Source: Alectoria sarmentosa
Taxonomy: Eukaryota > Ascomycota > Lecanoromycetes > Lecanorales > Parmeliaceae
NCBI GenBank assembly: GCA_009733775.1
Contig: WOGZ01000371.1
Coordinates: forward strand, 1 to 29,555
Length of the DNA stretch: 29,555 nt
Reading direction: 5' to 3'
Part shown: positions 1-9,577 of the stretch, piece after piece
How positions within the stretch are numbered: the first letter of the stretch is position 1
Layout of the letters: every line of letters starts with the position of its first letter
The notes under the pieces: generated by a model
Seen by the model: the letters and a program-made list of their open reading frames with translations, nothing else
Told to the model about the DNA's origin: nothing
Databases searched by the model: none
Program-made: the position numbers and the translations under genes

Positions 1-461
1 TTATATAATCATTATTATAAAATAAACTTATGCGATTTCAACGATATAATAATCTCGTAAATATGATAGAGAATTATGATGTTATTCAAAAAAGAAAATA
101 ATTCGTGAAATGAGCGCAGAGGTTTCTCGGAAGCCACTCTGCCGTCCCGAATAATGACATATTTGAATCAAATATATATCGATATATATACATCCGAATT
201 TCATAGTTTTTACATCATTGAAAAGCGCATATCGAGTTGTATAATTCACGAAATTATGAAGAAATCATATTTTTAAGCGGGTAGGGGGCAAAAGATGTAA
301 GATTTCTACATACAAAGTTTTGATGAGGGCGCTCGGGAGGCCTAAACGCCGCTATTCGGGTGCTAACCAAAAAGCGTAGTGGTTTCGAATTTATGATTGG
401 CTTTACATACAAATTCAAGGGTTTTTAGCTCAGTTCTATACTATTCTTTTATATAATAGAG
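1..461. other. Non-coding, AT-leaning flank with no recognised gene
   Basis: No long reading frame or RNA gene was recognised. The first 60 bases are AT-rich. Positions about 60-440 have mixed composition, with CpA and TpG dinucleotides still present and GC-richer patches around 110-150 and 280-375, so this part is not heavily RIP-mutated. It changes sharply into AT-rich DNA near 440-462, where the LTR-like repeat begins. Confidence 0.6.
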
Positions 462-739
462 ATATAAAATATACGTTATCGTAACGTTATTTTTTATAAA
501 ATTTTATAAAATTTTTAAAATTTAAATTTAATTTATTAATCTCGCAATTATTTCGCTAATAAAAATATTTAATAAAAATATAATTATTTAATATATTTCG
601 AGATTTTTCTTTGAATTTTTAAAGATTAATTTTATAATATAATTTTATTATTAAATTTAATAAAGATATTACGTTTTTTATATATATTTATTAATTTATA
701 TTTATTAAACGACGTAAATAATACGCTTTATAAATTTTA
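462..739. repeat. LTR-like repeat, left copy
   Basis: This 278-bp stretch matches 28654-28930 in the same orientation over nearly its full length with few gaps. Shared landmarks are the start with TACGTTATCGTAACG, a middle segment with GCAATTATTTCGCTAATA, and an end with AATACGCTTTATAA. Several differences between the copies are C/T or G/A, as expected from independent RIP of two copies. The ends read TA...TA, which is what a TG...CA LTR would become after RIP. No retroelement coding sequence was recognised next to this copy, so a solo LTR is plausible. LTR identity is an inference; the duplication itself is seen directly. Confidence 0.7.
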
Positions 740-1261
740 CGTAAAATATATATAAAAAATTATTATATAATAAATATATAAAATAATGTTAAAATAAATT
801 AAAAATAATTTATAAATAATTTAAATCGTTATTAACGTATTAATAATATATTAAAGAAAAGAAAAACTTTGAATTAAAAAGAAAAAGAAATAATAGAAAC
901 AGGGCGGGCGCTAGCCGTATTGAGCTTAACGCAAGAAACTTAAACTCTTACGGAACTACGGAAGCGCGAAGGCCGATATGATCGACACACAAGCCGAGGT
1001 CCAAATTCTACTAGGTTAAACAATCCGAGTTTTAGCCTAAGACTATACGGCCTACATCTTCACTTTCACCGTTTCAGCACTTCCGAACTCATCCTTCGCT
1101 TCCAGTACGAATACTCAAGCTTGATCAGGCGTATCCGAAGCCGTATCATTCCCTTCTCGCCAGAACTTTGATACGACAAGTCGACATCTTGGGCCTCTCA
1201 ACCCCACAGTCGAAGCTCAGAAGGGTGCGCAGCGTGTTCGAGAATTGACTCCTTACTGGTG
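740..1261. other. AT-rich to normal-composition transition and upstream region of the first gene
   Basis: Positions 740-885 are RIP-type AT-rich DNA that ends abruptly. From about 895 the base composition is normal. The remaining 370 bp should hold the promoter and 5' UTR of the asparagine-synthetase-domain gene. No tRNA, 5S rRNA or clear TATA box was recognised. Confidence 0.5.
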
Positions 1262-3087
1262 ATGTGTGGCATTTTCTTCTCTTGCAGTCAAGAGGGGCAT
1301 CAGCCTCCTAGTAACTATTTAATTGACAGTCTCAAAAGAAGAGGCCCAGATGAAGCCAACTCAATATCATCGTCGGTCACTGTCGAGACAACTGCGGCCC
1401 GAAAATTTGGCTCCAAAATGCCTAAGCGGACTTGTTTCCTTACCTTCTTCTCAACTGTCTTATCATTGCGCGGAAGTTCTATCATCAAACAACCCTTGAG
1501 AGATTCGGAGTCAGGCTCTTTATTTTGTTGGAACGGGGAGGCTTGGAAGATCGGCAATTCATCGATTCAGGGCAATGATGCTGAAGGTGTTTTTGCCGTC
1601 TATCTGAATATGATGAAGAGACACATCGGCAACGCAGACGATGCGCTCGCTTCGCCCAACCGTGGTCTGCAGGCTGTCGTTGATACGTTGTGCAGCGTTA
1701 CTGGACCCTATGCGTTCGTTCTCTATGATGCCCAAAATCATCGAGTATTCTACGGACGAGACGCGCTGGGTAGGCGGTCGCTTCTCATCAGAAGGTATTC
1801 AAAGACGAGTATTATCCTTTCAAGTATATGTGATACCACAGAATCCGGAGAATGGATGGAAGTCGAAGCCGATGGAGTGTACGTACTTGACTTGATATCG
1901 AATGTCGGCCCATCAAATGATGCCGATCAAGTCACTCATGTCCCTTGGGTGGCTGGATATTCTAAGTTTGTTTTGACCCATACTTTGGTGCCATCATCCC
2001 CTTCTCCTTAATTATCTAAGTAATTGACTGATGCTAGCGCTCTCCATTTCCAAAATTCAACACAGAAATACCAGCTCATCCAGTCCCAGCCCTAATGCAG
2101 AATTCTCCAGCGATGACCGACCTTTTCCAACGTCTCCAATGGTCGCTTTCCCTTCGTACCCATGGAATTCCTTTACCGCCGTCCCAATCGGTTGCTCCAG
2201 CCCGCGTAGCCGTATTATTCTCTGGGGGTCTCGACTGTACCGTCGTGGCTCGTATGCTCCACGATGCTCTTCCGAAAGAGCAAGACATCGATCTCTTGAA
2301 TGTCGCATTTGAAAATCCGCGAGTCATCCAAGCAGCAGAAGCTTCCCAAATATGTCAAAGCACTCGTTCGGCCTACTCCCTCTGCCCAGATCGCATCACT
2401 GGCCTTTCTTCTTACTCAGAAATGCTCGCTATATGCCCAGGACGGACGTGGCGTTTTGTGTCTATCAATATTCCTTACACGGAAACCCAGGCTCATAGGT
2501 CTCAGGTCATCTCTTTAATTCATCCACACAATACGGAAATGGACCTCTCAATAGCGTATGCGCTCTACTTTTCTGCCAGAGGCATTGGTACAGTTCAGAT
2601 CGAAAGCAGCGACCAGGTAATTCATTACACGACGCCTGCCCGAGTGTTTTTCTCAGGTTTTGGAGCAGATGAACTGTTCGGAGGTTACACGCGGCATGCC
2701 ACCGCCTTCAATCGTCGAGGCTACCAAGGTCTCGCAGATGAGCTTGAATTTGACTTTAACAGACTTGGAAAACGCAACCTTGGCCGCGATGATCGGGTAA
2801 TTTCGATTTGGGGAAAGGAAGTACGATACCCCTACCTTGACGAAGACCTAGTGAGCTGGGCTTTGAGGCTTCCTGTTTGGGAGAAATGTGGGTTTAGACA
2901 GGTCGATGATATCTGCGAAGACGACTCCGTTCCGCTACTAGAGCCCGGCAAGAAGTTGTTGCGGTTGTTGGCATGGAAGCTAGGGTTGAATAATGTTGCA
3001 GCTGAGAAAAAAAGGGCAATTCAATTTGGCGCCAGGACGGCGAAGATGGAGATCGGCATGACGAAAGGTACACAGACACTATCGTGA
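1262..3087 (+). CDS. Asparagine synthetase domain-containing protein (ASNSD1-like)
   Basis: Two exons, 1262-1969 and 2038-3087, give about 585 aa. The N-terminal half is a class II glutamine amidotransferase domain. Initiation at ATG 1262 puts Cys at residue 2 (MCGIFF), the expected nucleophile after Met removal, and RRGPDE follows at 26-31. The GTG three bases upstream is not needed. The C-terminal half is an asparagine-synthase ATP-binding domain with a PP-loop SGGLD at about 298-302 and FSGFGADELFGGYTR near 441-455. The protein ends in a family-like tail (KRAIQFGARTAKME). Overall layout and the substituted PP-loop (SGGLDCT) fit the ASNSD1-type branch rather than the classical asparagine synthetase, so the actual reaction is uncertain. 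The intron acceptor at 2037 keeps the frame and joins conserved sequence, but the donor (GTTTTG at 1970, or GTGCCA at 1988) is weak. The gene starts about 375 bp from RIP-mutated DNA. Confidence 0.88.
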
Positions 3088-3721
3088 GGCCAAGCAGACT
3101 ACGGGTTTGGTCCCACAGAGCATGGGTTCTTCTGGATGGCAATGATGATGCTTCAGATACTGCTGAGTCGCGACTTCATGCACAGCAAATGCTTATCATG
3201 GTGGTGATCATGTGTTTCCGCAGCACTCGTGGCAAACGTAACCAGATCATGACTAGAAAGTCATCAGAAGTCATACGGCGACAATGATGTGGTAAAGGCA
3301 AGTCTGAGCCCGATAAATCACATTCAGCTATATTTTTCACATTCCTGCACTCGGTACATCCAACGAGTACACCTCTAAAATGTTGTCCTGCCACTCTCTT
3401 CCCAAGCCTGATGCCTCGTACCCCACGTCGGCGTTCATAAGGTCTTGTGTTACTATCCAAGTCGTCCAGCGTTCTCTGTTTCGGCATTCATCACCTCTAC
3501 GCTCTACTCCTAAGATTCTCCTATTGCTTCAGCCGAGCTTGAAGGCTGCGACAGAAGAGGTAAGCTGTTCCAAGGGCCACTTTCTGATTGCCAAAGCTGG
3601 ACAGCTTTTCGACAGCTGTCAGCGGTTCACGGGCAATGTGACATCAATTTTCACTTGGTTGAGACATCCAGCTCCCAGAGCGTAGTCATAATACTGATAT
3701 TCTTCCCCGAAAAAGGCTCTC
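3088..3721. other. Intergenic region between two convergent genes
   Basis: This 634-bp stretch separates the 3' end of the asparagine-synthetase-domain gene from the 3' end of the minus-strand Zn2Cys6 gene. It should hold both 3' UTRs. Short reading frames exist (for example 3380-3685) but show no domain, repeat or family resemblance that I recognise. Confidence 0.6.
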
Positions 3722-6112
3722 TTAGCCTCTCTCAATTCCATCCGTTTCAAGATTCCTCATGAGCTCCATTTGCTGCTCCTGGTTTAGAGTCAAAAGAGGT
3801 TGGTGTGGGACGTATGGAGCATGGAGATATTGAGAATAGTGTTCGCCAATCGATCCGAGATTCTGGCTGTGGCTGTATTGCGGTGTGAGGTAAGGTTGAT
3901 GAGGTATCATTGAAGGGAAGGAGTTGTATAGAGAGTCTGGGTCATAAGGAGAGGCTTGATGCGTGTTGGACATATGAAGCGGGAGCTGCTTGGAGGCAAC
4001 ACTTTGAAAGCTACCTGACATGCCTGATTCAAGGCTGTACTCGGAAGGTGTGGGTGACATTCGTGGGCCATGTCCCTTGTCATAATCCACATAGCCAGAA
4101 GGAGACAAATGAGGTTCTTTTTGGTTGTGACGTGGAGATGACTTTGAGTTTCCTGGACTGTATTGACTGGGTAATGGAGGAGGCGTGACGGCATCCGAAA
4201 ACGAAGCTGGCGAAGTTTTGTTGGAGGCGGAATCGACAATGTATGAAGTCTCGCCAATACCATCATACACCTTTAGGCATGCCACCACGAGGTGATCGTA
4301 GAGTTCAAGCGCCGACTCAACTCCTGGCCAGCGTTGTGACGCGAGATATATGGCCTCTTGAGCCACATTGACGTCCTTCTCAACTTCTGCCTTGGGATGT
4401 TCTTTCCGTATTTCAGAGTATGACAGTGCCCAAAGAATGGCGTTCAGTGCCATGAAGAGGGACTGTGTGAAGGCCCAAGTGAGGTCGATCGATTTTGATG
4501 CAATTTGGCGTCTTTGCATGTATATGTTGAACACGGATGCATCGAAACATCGTCGTGCTGCGTCCACCGAGGGCCTCGGGACTTGGGGTGATGGACGATA
4601 CAGAAACACGATCATAGTATTGTATCGACCTTTGAACCAGGTCTCACTTAGTCCGCTGCCTTCATCATTTGTTGGTCCGGAAACTAGCCAATCTTCAAGC
4701 TTTGCTTGTATTTCTCGGAACCAGGGATCCTGATCACTCTGAGGTTCTGGTCTTTTTTTTAGGTAGAGTTTGCGTCTGATTTCCGCCTGTAGTAATCTCA
4801 TCTTGAAAAAATGGATTGCGATGCGCTTTTTGATGGATCGAGGGCAACCAGTGGCGACACCGGATTCAGTGATGAAGCGGTCGTCCACAGCCTCAAACCA
4901 TCGGACGTTGATGTGATCGAAGGTTGTACCGAACGCACTGGGTCGTCCGAGGCTATGTGCCAAGCCGAACTCCATGGACGTGATGACCCAGAACATGCGT
5001 CGTCGCATGTCAATCTCAAGCACGCTGAATTGTGGCTGATGGTTGATGACAGGCGCGATGGTAGCTTCCTCCGTGATTCCAAGCTCCTGACACAATTTCG
5101 CTGCTAAACCGACGACCCAGTACGCTGCAGTACGCGTGGGCGTGACGAGGGAATACTGACCCATTAAGACAAAGCATTGGAGCGTTCCTAGATCCATTGG
5201 CTTAATAGCGTTCTCGAGGAAAGGTAATGCCGCAAGGTAATAGGAGTCTGCCAAGCCAGCATATATTGTATCGAGCTTCTGCATGCTGATTGCAATGACC
5301 ATCCGTAGAGTGAAGTTCTTGTATGGGTCTGGAGATCCGTAGTAAACATCATCAACAACTGCCCGAAATGTCGGCTCGTGTAGTGTTGGCAACATGTACT
5401 GAGCTTTCTGGTTGAAGTTGTCCACCAGACTGTCAGTCAGTTCACGGCTAGGGAGATTGGGTGCAGCGACGTGACTGATCAACGGATACACTTTGCTAGT
5501 TGGCTTCTCTTCTTCTTTCGTGAAGCGGTCTTTGATCTGCCGGGCTTTATTGTCTGGAACAATCTCTTTGATACTTTTGGTGTGGGTGTTCTGCTTGGCC
5601 AGCTCCATTACCAGGCGGGTAATCTGATTGAGATGCTTTGTTAGGCACCGAGCCAGTCAGATATCATGAAAAGAGGGCTTCCTTACGGCGATACCGCTCG
5701 AAGGGCCTAGATACCTCGACTCGTCGTTTTCCTTGAACCTGACATAACCTGCACTTCGTATCATGATCTCTGGATCGGGCGTCTCATACCCCACTATTCC
5801 CAGAGAAACGAGTTCGGCTTCCAGTGCTTGCACTCTGTTTTGCAGATGTATGACATAAGTTCTCGGTATGTTTTTGCCTTTAGTGGTATCGAAATATTCG
5901 CACACGGCATTGCTCCGCTCGCAAGGACCGCATCTCGGTAAACCTGGATCGCATCGCGTCTTCCGCGTCCGACACCGGCAACATGCAGTGAGAGTGTGGG
6001 CCACCTTTGAGCCCCCGGCATCGTCATTTGCGCTGTTAGCCAGGCCACCATTGTCAAGTGGTTGGTCGGCTTGATTGGAAGGCCCAATGTCCACAAAGGA
6101 AGGGGTTTCCAT
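3722..6112 (-). CDS. Zn2Cys6 fungal transcription factor (first of a divergent pair)
   Basis: Two minus-strand exons, 6112-5687 and 5623-3722, flank a 63-nt intron (GTAAGG...CAG) and give about 775 aa. A binuclear zinc cluster lies at 44-71 (C44-x2-C47-x6-C54-x6-C61-x2-C64-x6-C71), followed by a short linker and a coiled-coil dimerisation segment at about 85-105. The middle of the protein (roughly 200-500) looks like a fungal-specific transcription factor domain, with segments such as NFNQKAQYMLPTLHEPTF and FTLRMVIAISMQKLDT. The last 200 or so residues are rich in Ser, Pro, Gln and Tyr, as in many activation regions. It should be a nuclear DNA-binding regulator recognising CGG-containing sites; its targets cannot be read from the sequence. 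Splicing is well supported because removing the intron joins SSGIA to ITRLVMELAKQ in frame. It is transcribed away from the second Zn2Cys6 gene across a shared 0.9-kb promoter. Confidence 0.92.
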
Positions 6113-6216
6113 TGCGAATATGACTGATCAAGGAGTTGTACGGGGGGTGAACTACGAGAGCTAAGGGGTAACGAATCCCTTGGACTATGACTGCACCTTT
6201 TAGACGAGGGGACGAT

Positions 6217-6246
6217 GATGGTGATGGTGATGGTGATGGTGATGGT
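6217..6246 (+). repeat. GATGGT hexamer microsatellite, five units
   Basis: Five perfect tandem GATGGT units lie about 105-134 bp upstream of the minus-strand Zn2Cys6 start codon, probably in its 5' UTR or core promoter. They read as ACCATC on the transcribed sense strand. Confidence 0.95.
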
Positions 6247-6550
6247 GAAAAGCGGTTTCGGGTGGTTCTGGCCTCTCATGTGATGTCGTGTGAAGAGTGC
6301 TGATGGTACAAGAATGACATTCTTGCCACAAATGCTTCATCGAATTGGGTTGTATATCAAGGCGAAGCAGGCGGGAATAAGAAATCAAAGTTGAATGCCT
6401 CACCGCCTTGGGCAGAAGGAGGGTGTGGAGAAAGAATACATATGAAGTCTGGAAGTCTAGCCTCTCCGTTCCCACTACTGCAGGCTTTATGGGATGGATT
6501 ATTAGCACCCGGCCTAGCACGCCTAGGTACCGAGAACCTTTCTCCCTCTT

Positions 6551-6562
6551 GCCTTATAAGGC
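6551..6562. promoter_or_regulatory. Palindrome with CArG-type box
   Basis: GCCTTATAAGGC is a perfect 12-bp palindrome. Its core CCTTATAAGG (6552-6561) fits the CC(A/T)6GG consensus bound by SRF/Mcm1-type MADS-box proteins. It also contains a TATAA core. It lies roughly midway between the two divergent start codons. A role as a shared operator or as a TATA element is inferred from position and sequence only. Confidence 0.4.
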
Positions 6563-6678
6563 GGGCACTGGGCACGCCGCAGGGCGACAGGGCATCCTTT
6601 TCCTTTTCCTTTTCACAATTATTGCGCCCTCACCGTACCTCCATTATCCTCATCTTACACCACGTCACCACGTCACCA

Positions 6679-6720
6679 ATCACCTATCACCTATCACCTA
6701 TCATCTATCACCTATCACCT
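6679..6720 (+). repeat. ATCACCT heptamer tandem repeat, six units
   Basis: Six tandem 7-bp units; five are identical and the fourth has one C-to-T change. They lie about 300 bp upstream of the plus-strand Zn2Cys6 start, likely in its promoter or 5' leader, within a pyrimidine-rich stretch. Confidence 0.95.
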
Positions 6721-7016
6721 GCCCATTCAATGCATCTCTTCACCACCAATGCTGTCTGTCTCGGCGACATGGTCATGCTGAGTCTGCACCACTAAATCTG
6801 CTCCTAAGCGCCTCCAATGAGTCCAATCAAGCTCGGGAGTCGGGACCAAAAGACCAATCTCCGTTCAAGATTACTGCTTGCCAATCGCTCTCCCCCGCAC
6901 CGGCCGGTTTGCTTTCTCGTCCCCTGCTCTCTCATGACTCATGCATGAGCGACCTGTCACAAAGAACACCTTTGGAATTCTTCAAAACCTATGCATTGGT
7001 GGTAGTTGGTCAAGTC

Positions 7017-9205
7017 ATGTCTCCCCTTTCCAGATTCGAGACTCCTTTGTTGCGAGTCAGCCGACCAGTCTCGGCTTGCCAGAGATGTCGTGGGGCAAAA
7101 ATCAGGTGTGACGGTAAATTGCCCGCTTGTACAGCCTGTGAAAGAGCAGGTCGGCGTGCAGAATGCTCCAGTGCCAGTGATCTATTTGCAAAAGGTAAAG
7201 AGCGGAGCTATGTTGCCTCACTGGAAACGCGGGTTGAGAAGTTGGAGAAGCAGCTCGTCCAAGCCAAGGCCCGCAAAGATTCCCTGGTGGCTTCTAATGC
7301 ACGGCCCTGGCCGTCTCCTGAAAGCCGTGTCGCTCCCAGGATTGGCAGCAGCGGCGCTCAACGAAGGGAAGCCTCGAACGTAGACGACCTGGTTGCAGAC
7401 TTTGGCTTCCTGTAAGTCGAGAGGCTTGAAATCCTCATGGCTAACATCTGACAAATCCATGATATCAGATCAGTCAATGCAACTGCGAGAGACTTTCACG
7501 GCTTTTCTAGAGAAATGTCATTCGCCAGGCTTGTCCTTTCGACTTCGTCCGTTCTTGACATGCCCAAGTTCGTAAATAATGTCCTTCCACAGAGATACGA
7601 AATCACGCCGTTAATCAAGCACTATCTTGAGAACATTCACGCTCTTTACCCCTTCCTGTCGGAAAGCAAACTATTTCAATCTATCGATGCAGTGTATCAA
7701 GAAAATGGCCGTCATGCTTTGCCAATCGATCATTGGACAACCCGACTAGTACTTGCAACAGCGATTGCATCTCTGTCACGCAAGAGAGGTGACACACAGC
7801 ACCAAGATGCTGTTCGCCATGCAGCCGCGGCTCTTGAGGAGATTGAGACTGTGGTTCACCCAGGCTCTATTGTGGGCATTCAAGCCATTCTTCAATTGGT
7901 TCTATACGCTATGTTAGATCCTCGTCATTTCAACAGCTGGTATTTGATTGGACTCGCCTCCCGCGTCATGGTAGATCTTGGACTTCACCAGGATCCACCT
8001 GAAGAGTTGCGCCTCAAACAGGCCGAGCTTGATTTGCGTCTACGCGTCTACGATTGTGTTTACGCATTGGATAGGTCAGCAATTGCTTTCCTTTGAATGC
8101 TCCAGTGGCATTGTCACCAAATTGTCTATGCCTCTTGATTCCTTAGTACCCATACACTCCCTGGCACCGATTTCTAGGAATGTAATCCTATTGACCAGTA
8201 TCCATGCATTTCGAACCTCTCTGCTGTTTCACCAGAAATACGCTCTACCAAATCCGTCATTTTCCGCAAATCGTTGAAACCTGTTGTAGCACCGGCGTAT
8301 TTGCCGAATAATTGGCGGGTATTGAAGATGTACATTCATATAGCTAAAATCCCCACAGATCTATCAGCTTGGTCCATATTCGAGCGTTCTCTTTTACAGA
8401 TGACTCCACCAGTATTACACGTCCTCGTCAAAGGGTGGCGTCACCGGATACAAGCCGAGTCTTCCTGCACGATCTCAATCCCGCAACCCAGTTGAGCCGT
8501 CTACGTCAGGTTGAGTCCGACGCGTACCAGAAGCTTTTCCAATCTAGTCGGCCAGCACTGGAGGAGCCATGGACGATTATCTCGAGCTCGATCGAAGATA
8601 TGCATAAAATCTGTAGCGAGTTGCCCGATCAGATCAAGAACCCAATCAAGAAATTATTACGCTGCGAAGCTCTATACAGCAGTATCTTGATATTATCGCC
8701 ACCTGATCTAGACGATGACCTTACCGACTATGGCAAATTCCTGATATTCGAGTATGCCGTCGAATACGCAGACTTGATGTCTTCTGTCGGTAGCGATGCG
8801 GAACAGTTCGCGTTCTACACCTCCCATGATATGTTGAGGGCTTCTTTTGTCGTGAAACGCCTGCTTGCTTTACTTCTGAGCGACTTCGCTCTTTTCTTTC
8901 GCGGTAGCGCTTCAAAGCCTCCGCCGCAGGCCCCAACGTCTTCTGGAGCCCCGGTGCTTCCATATCGGGCGGTTGGCGAGATGCTGAGTAGAGCCTATAA
9001 TTGCCTGAACCTATGCGACAAGACTCTTGAGTATCTGGAGTTGAGGTTTGGATACACCGACCCGCTCAAGGAATTTAGGGTCCAGTCGAGTGATGTACGA
9101 CAGTTACTACAAGCGAGCTATGAGAAATGGCATAGGGGCCCCCTTACACCTGGTCATGATCGTTATACCTCGGCAGGTCCTTCGATGGATCGAAGATTCT
9201 CTTAG
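7017..9205 (+). CDS. Zn2Cys6 fungal transcription factor (second of a divergent pair)
   Basis: Three exons, 7017-7411, 7469-8074 and 8359-9205, give about 615 aa. The zinc cluster is at 21-50 (C21-x2-C24-x6-C31-x6-C38-x2-C41-x8-C50), followed by a coiled coil at about 65-85 (ETRVEKLEKQLVQAKARK). A fungal transcription factor domain follows, with MSFARLVL, HYLENIHALYPFLSE, CVYALDRSISL and RAFSFTDDS. Intron 1 (57 nt, GTAAGT...CAG) and intron 2 (284 nt, GTCAGC...CAG) are both phase 2, and each removal joins conserved segments in frame. The start at 7017 was chosen because conserved sequence (FETPLLRVSRPVSAC) begins right after it. An in-frame ATG at 6945 would add 24 residues. Likely a nuclear DNA-binding regulator; targets unknown. 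It is not a close duplicate of its divergent neighbour, since the clusters and domains differ throughout. Confidence 0.92.
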
Positions 9206-9577
9206 GCTGAGTCTTCGATGTGCTTGGATATTCGGGGGGCAAGACCGAGATGTTACGATTGCGTCTGCGATAGGGTTTCACGTGTCCACCGACTGTATTG
9301 ATATTGGTGTGGCGGCATTGTTATCACATGGATGAGCCAGCTCAGCGAGCTTTTATGCCCTGCAAATGAGGACTGGGAGAGATGATCATATTTCCAAGCT
9401 AAGTCATGAAGCATTCAAGCTGAAATGTCATATGCGTTGTGGAGGAATCTCCTTGGAGTCGATAATGTCCTACAGCTTGGAACAGGTGTTCGTGACGATT
9501 TATAGCAGGCTACCTTGAAAAAAACTGTATTCCAGCAGGACAGAGTTGTAGCCTTCCCACGGTGGCATTGTAGTAAG
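9206..9577. other. Intergenic region between convergent 3' ends
   Basis: These 372 bp between two convergent genes should contain both 3' UTRs. I see no further gene, RNA or repeat in it. Confidence 0.6.

Larger units (their letters stand above)
6113..7016. promoter_or_regulatory. Shared divergent promoter of two Zn2Cys6 genes
   Basis: These 904 bp separate the start codons of two regulators transcribed in opposite directions. The region holds a hexamer microsatellite (6217-6246), a heptamer tandem repeat (6679-6720), a perfect 12-bp palindrome containing a CArG-type box (6551-6562) and C/T-rich tracts typical of fungal promoters. The longer plus-strand frame that starts at 6408 runs open into the second gene by chance and is probably 5' UTR, since conserved protein begins near 7017. 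Confidence 0.65.

Noticed and set aside
1259..1261. GTG as a start codon three bases before ATG 1262
   Set aside because: Starting at the ATG gives MCG, with the catalytic Cys at position 2 as amidotransferases of this class require.
3380..3685. 101-codon plus-strand frame in the intergenic space
   Set aside because: No domain, composition bias or family resemblance, and it lies between convergent 3' ends.
6408..7016. N-terminal extension of the second Zn2Cys6 protein
   Set aside because: The frame is open by chance through repeats and leader sequence; conserved protein begins at about 7017. An ATG at 6945 remains possible.
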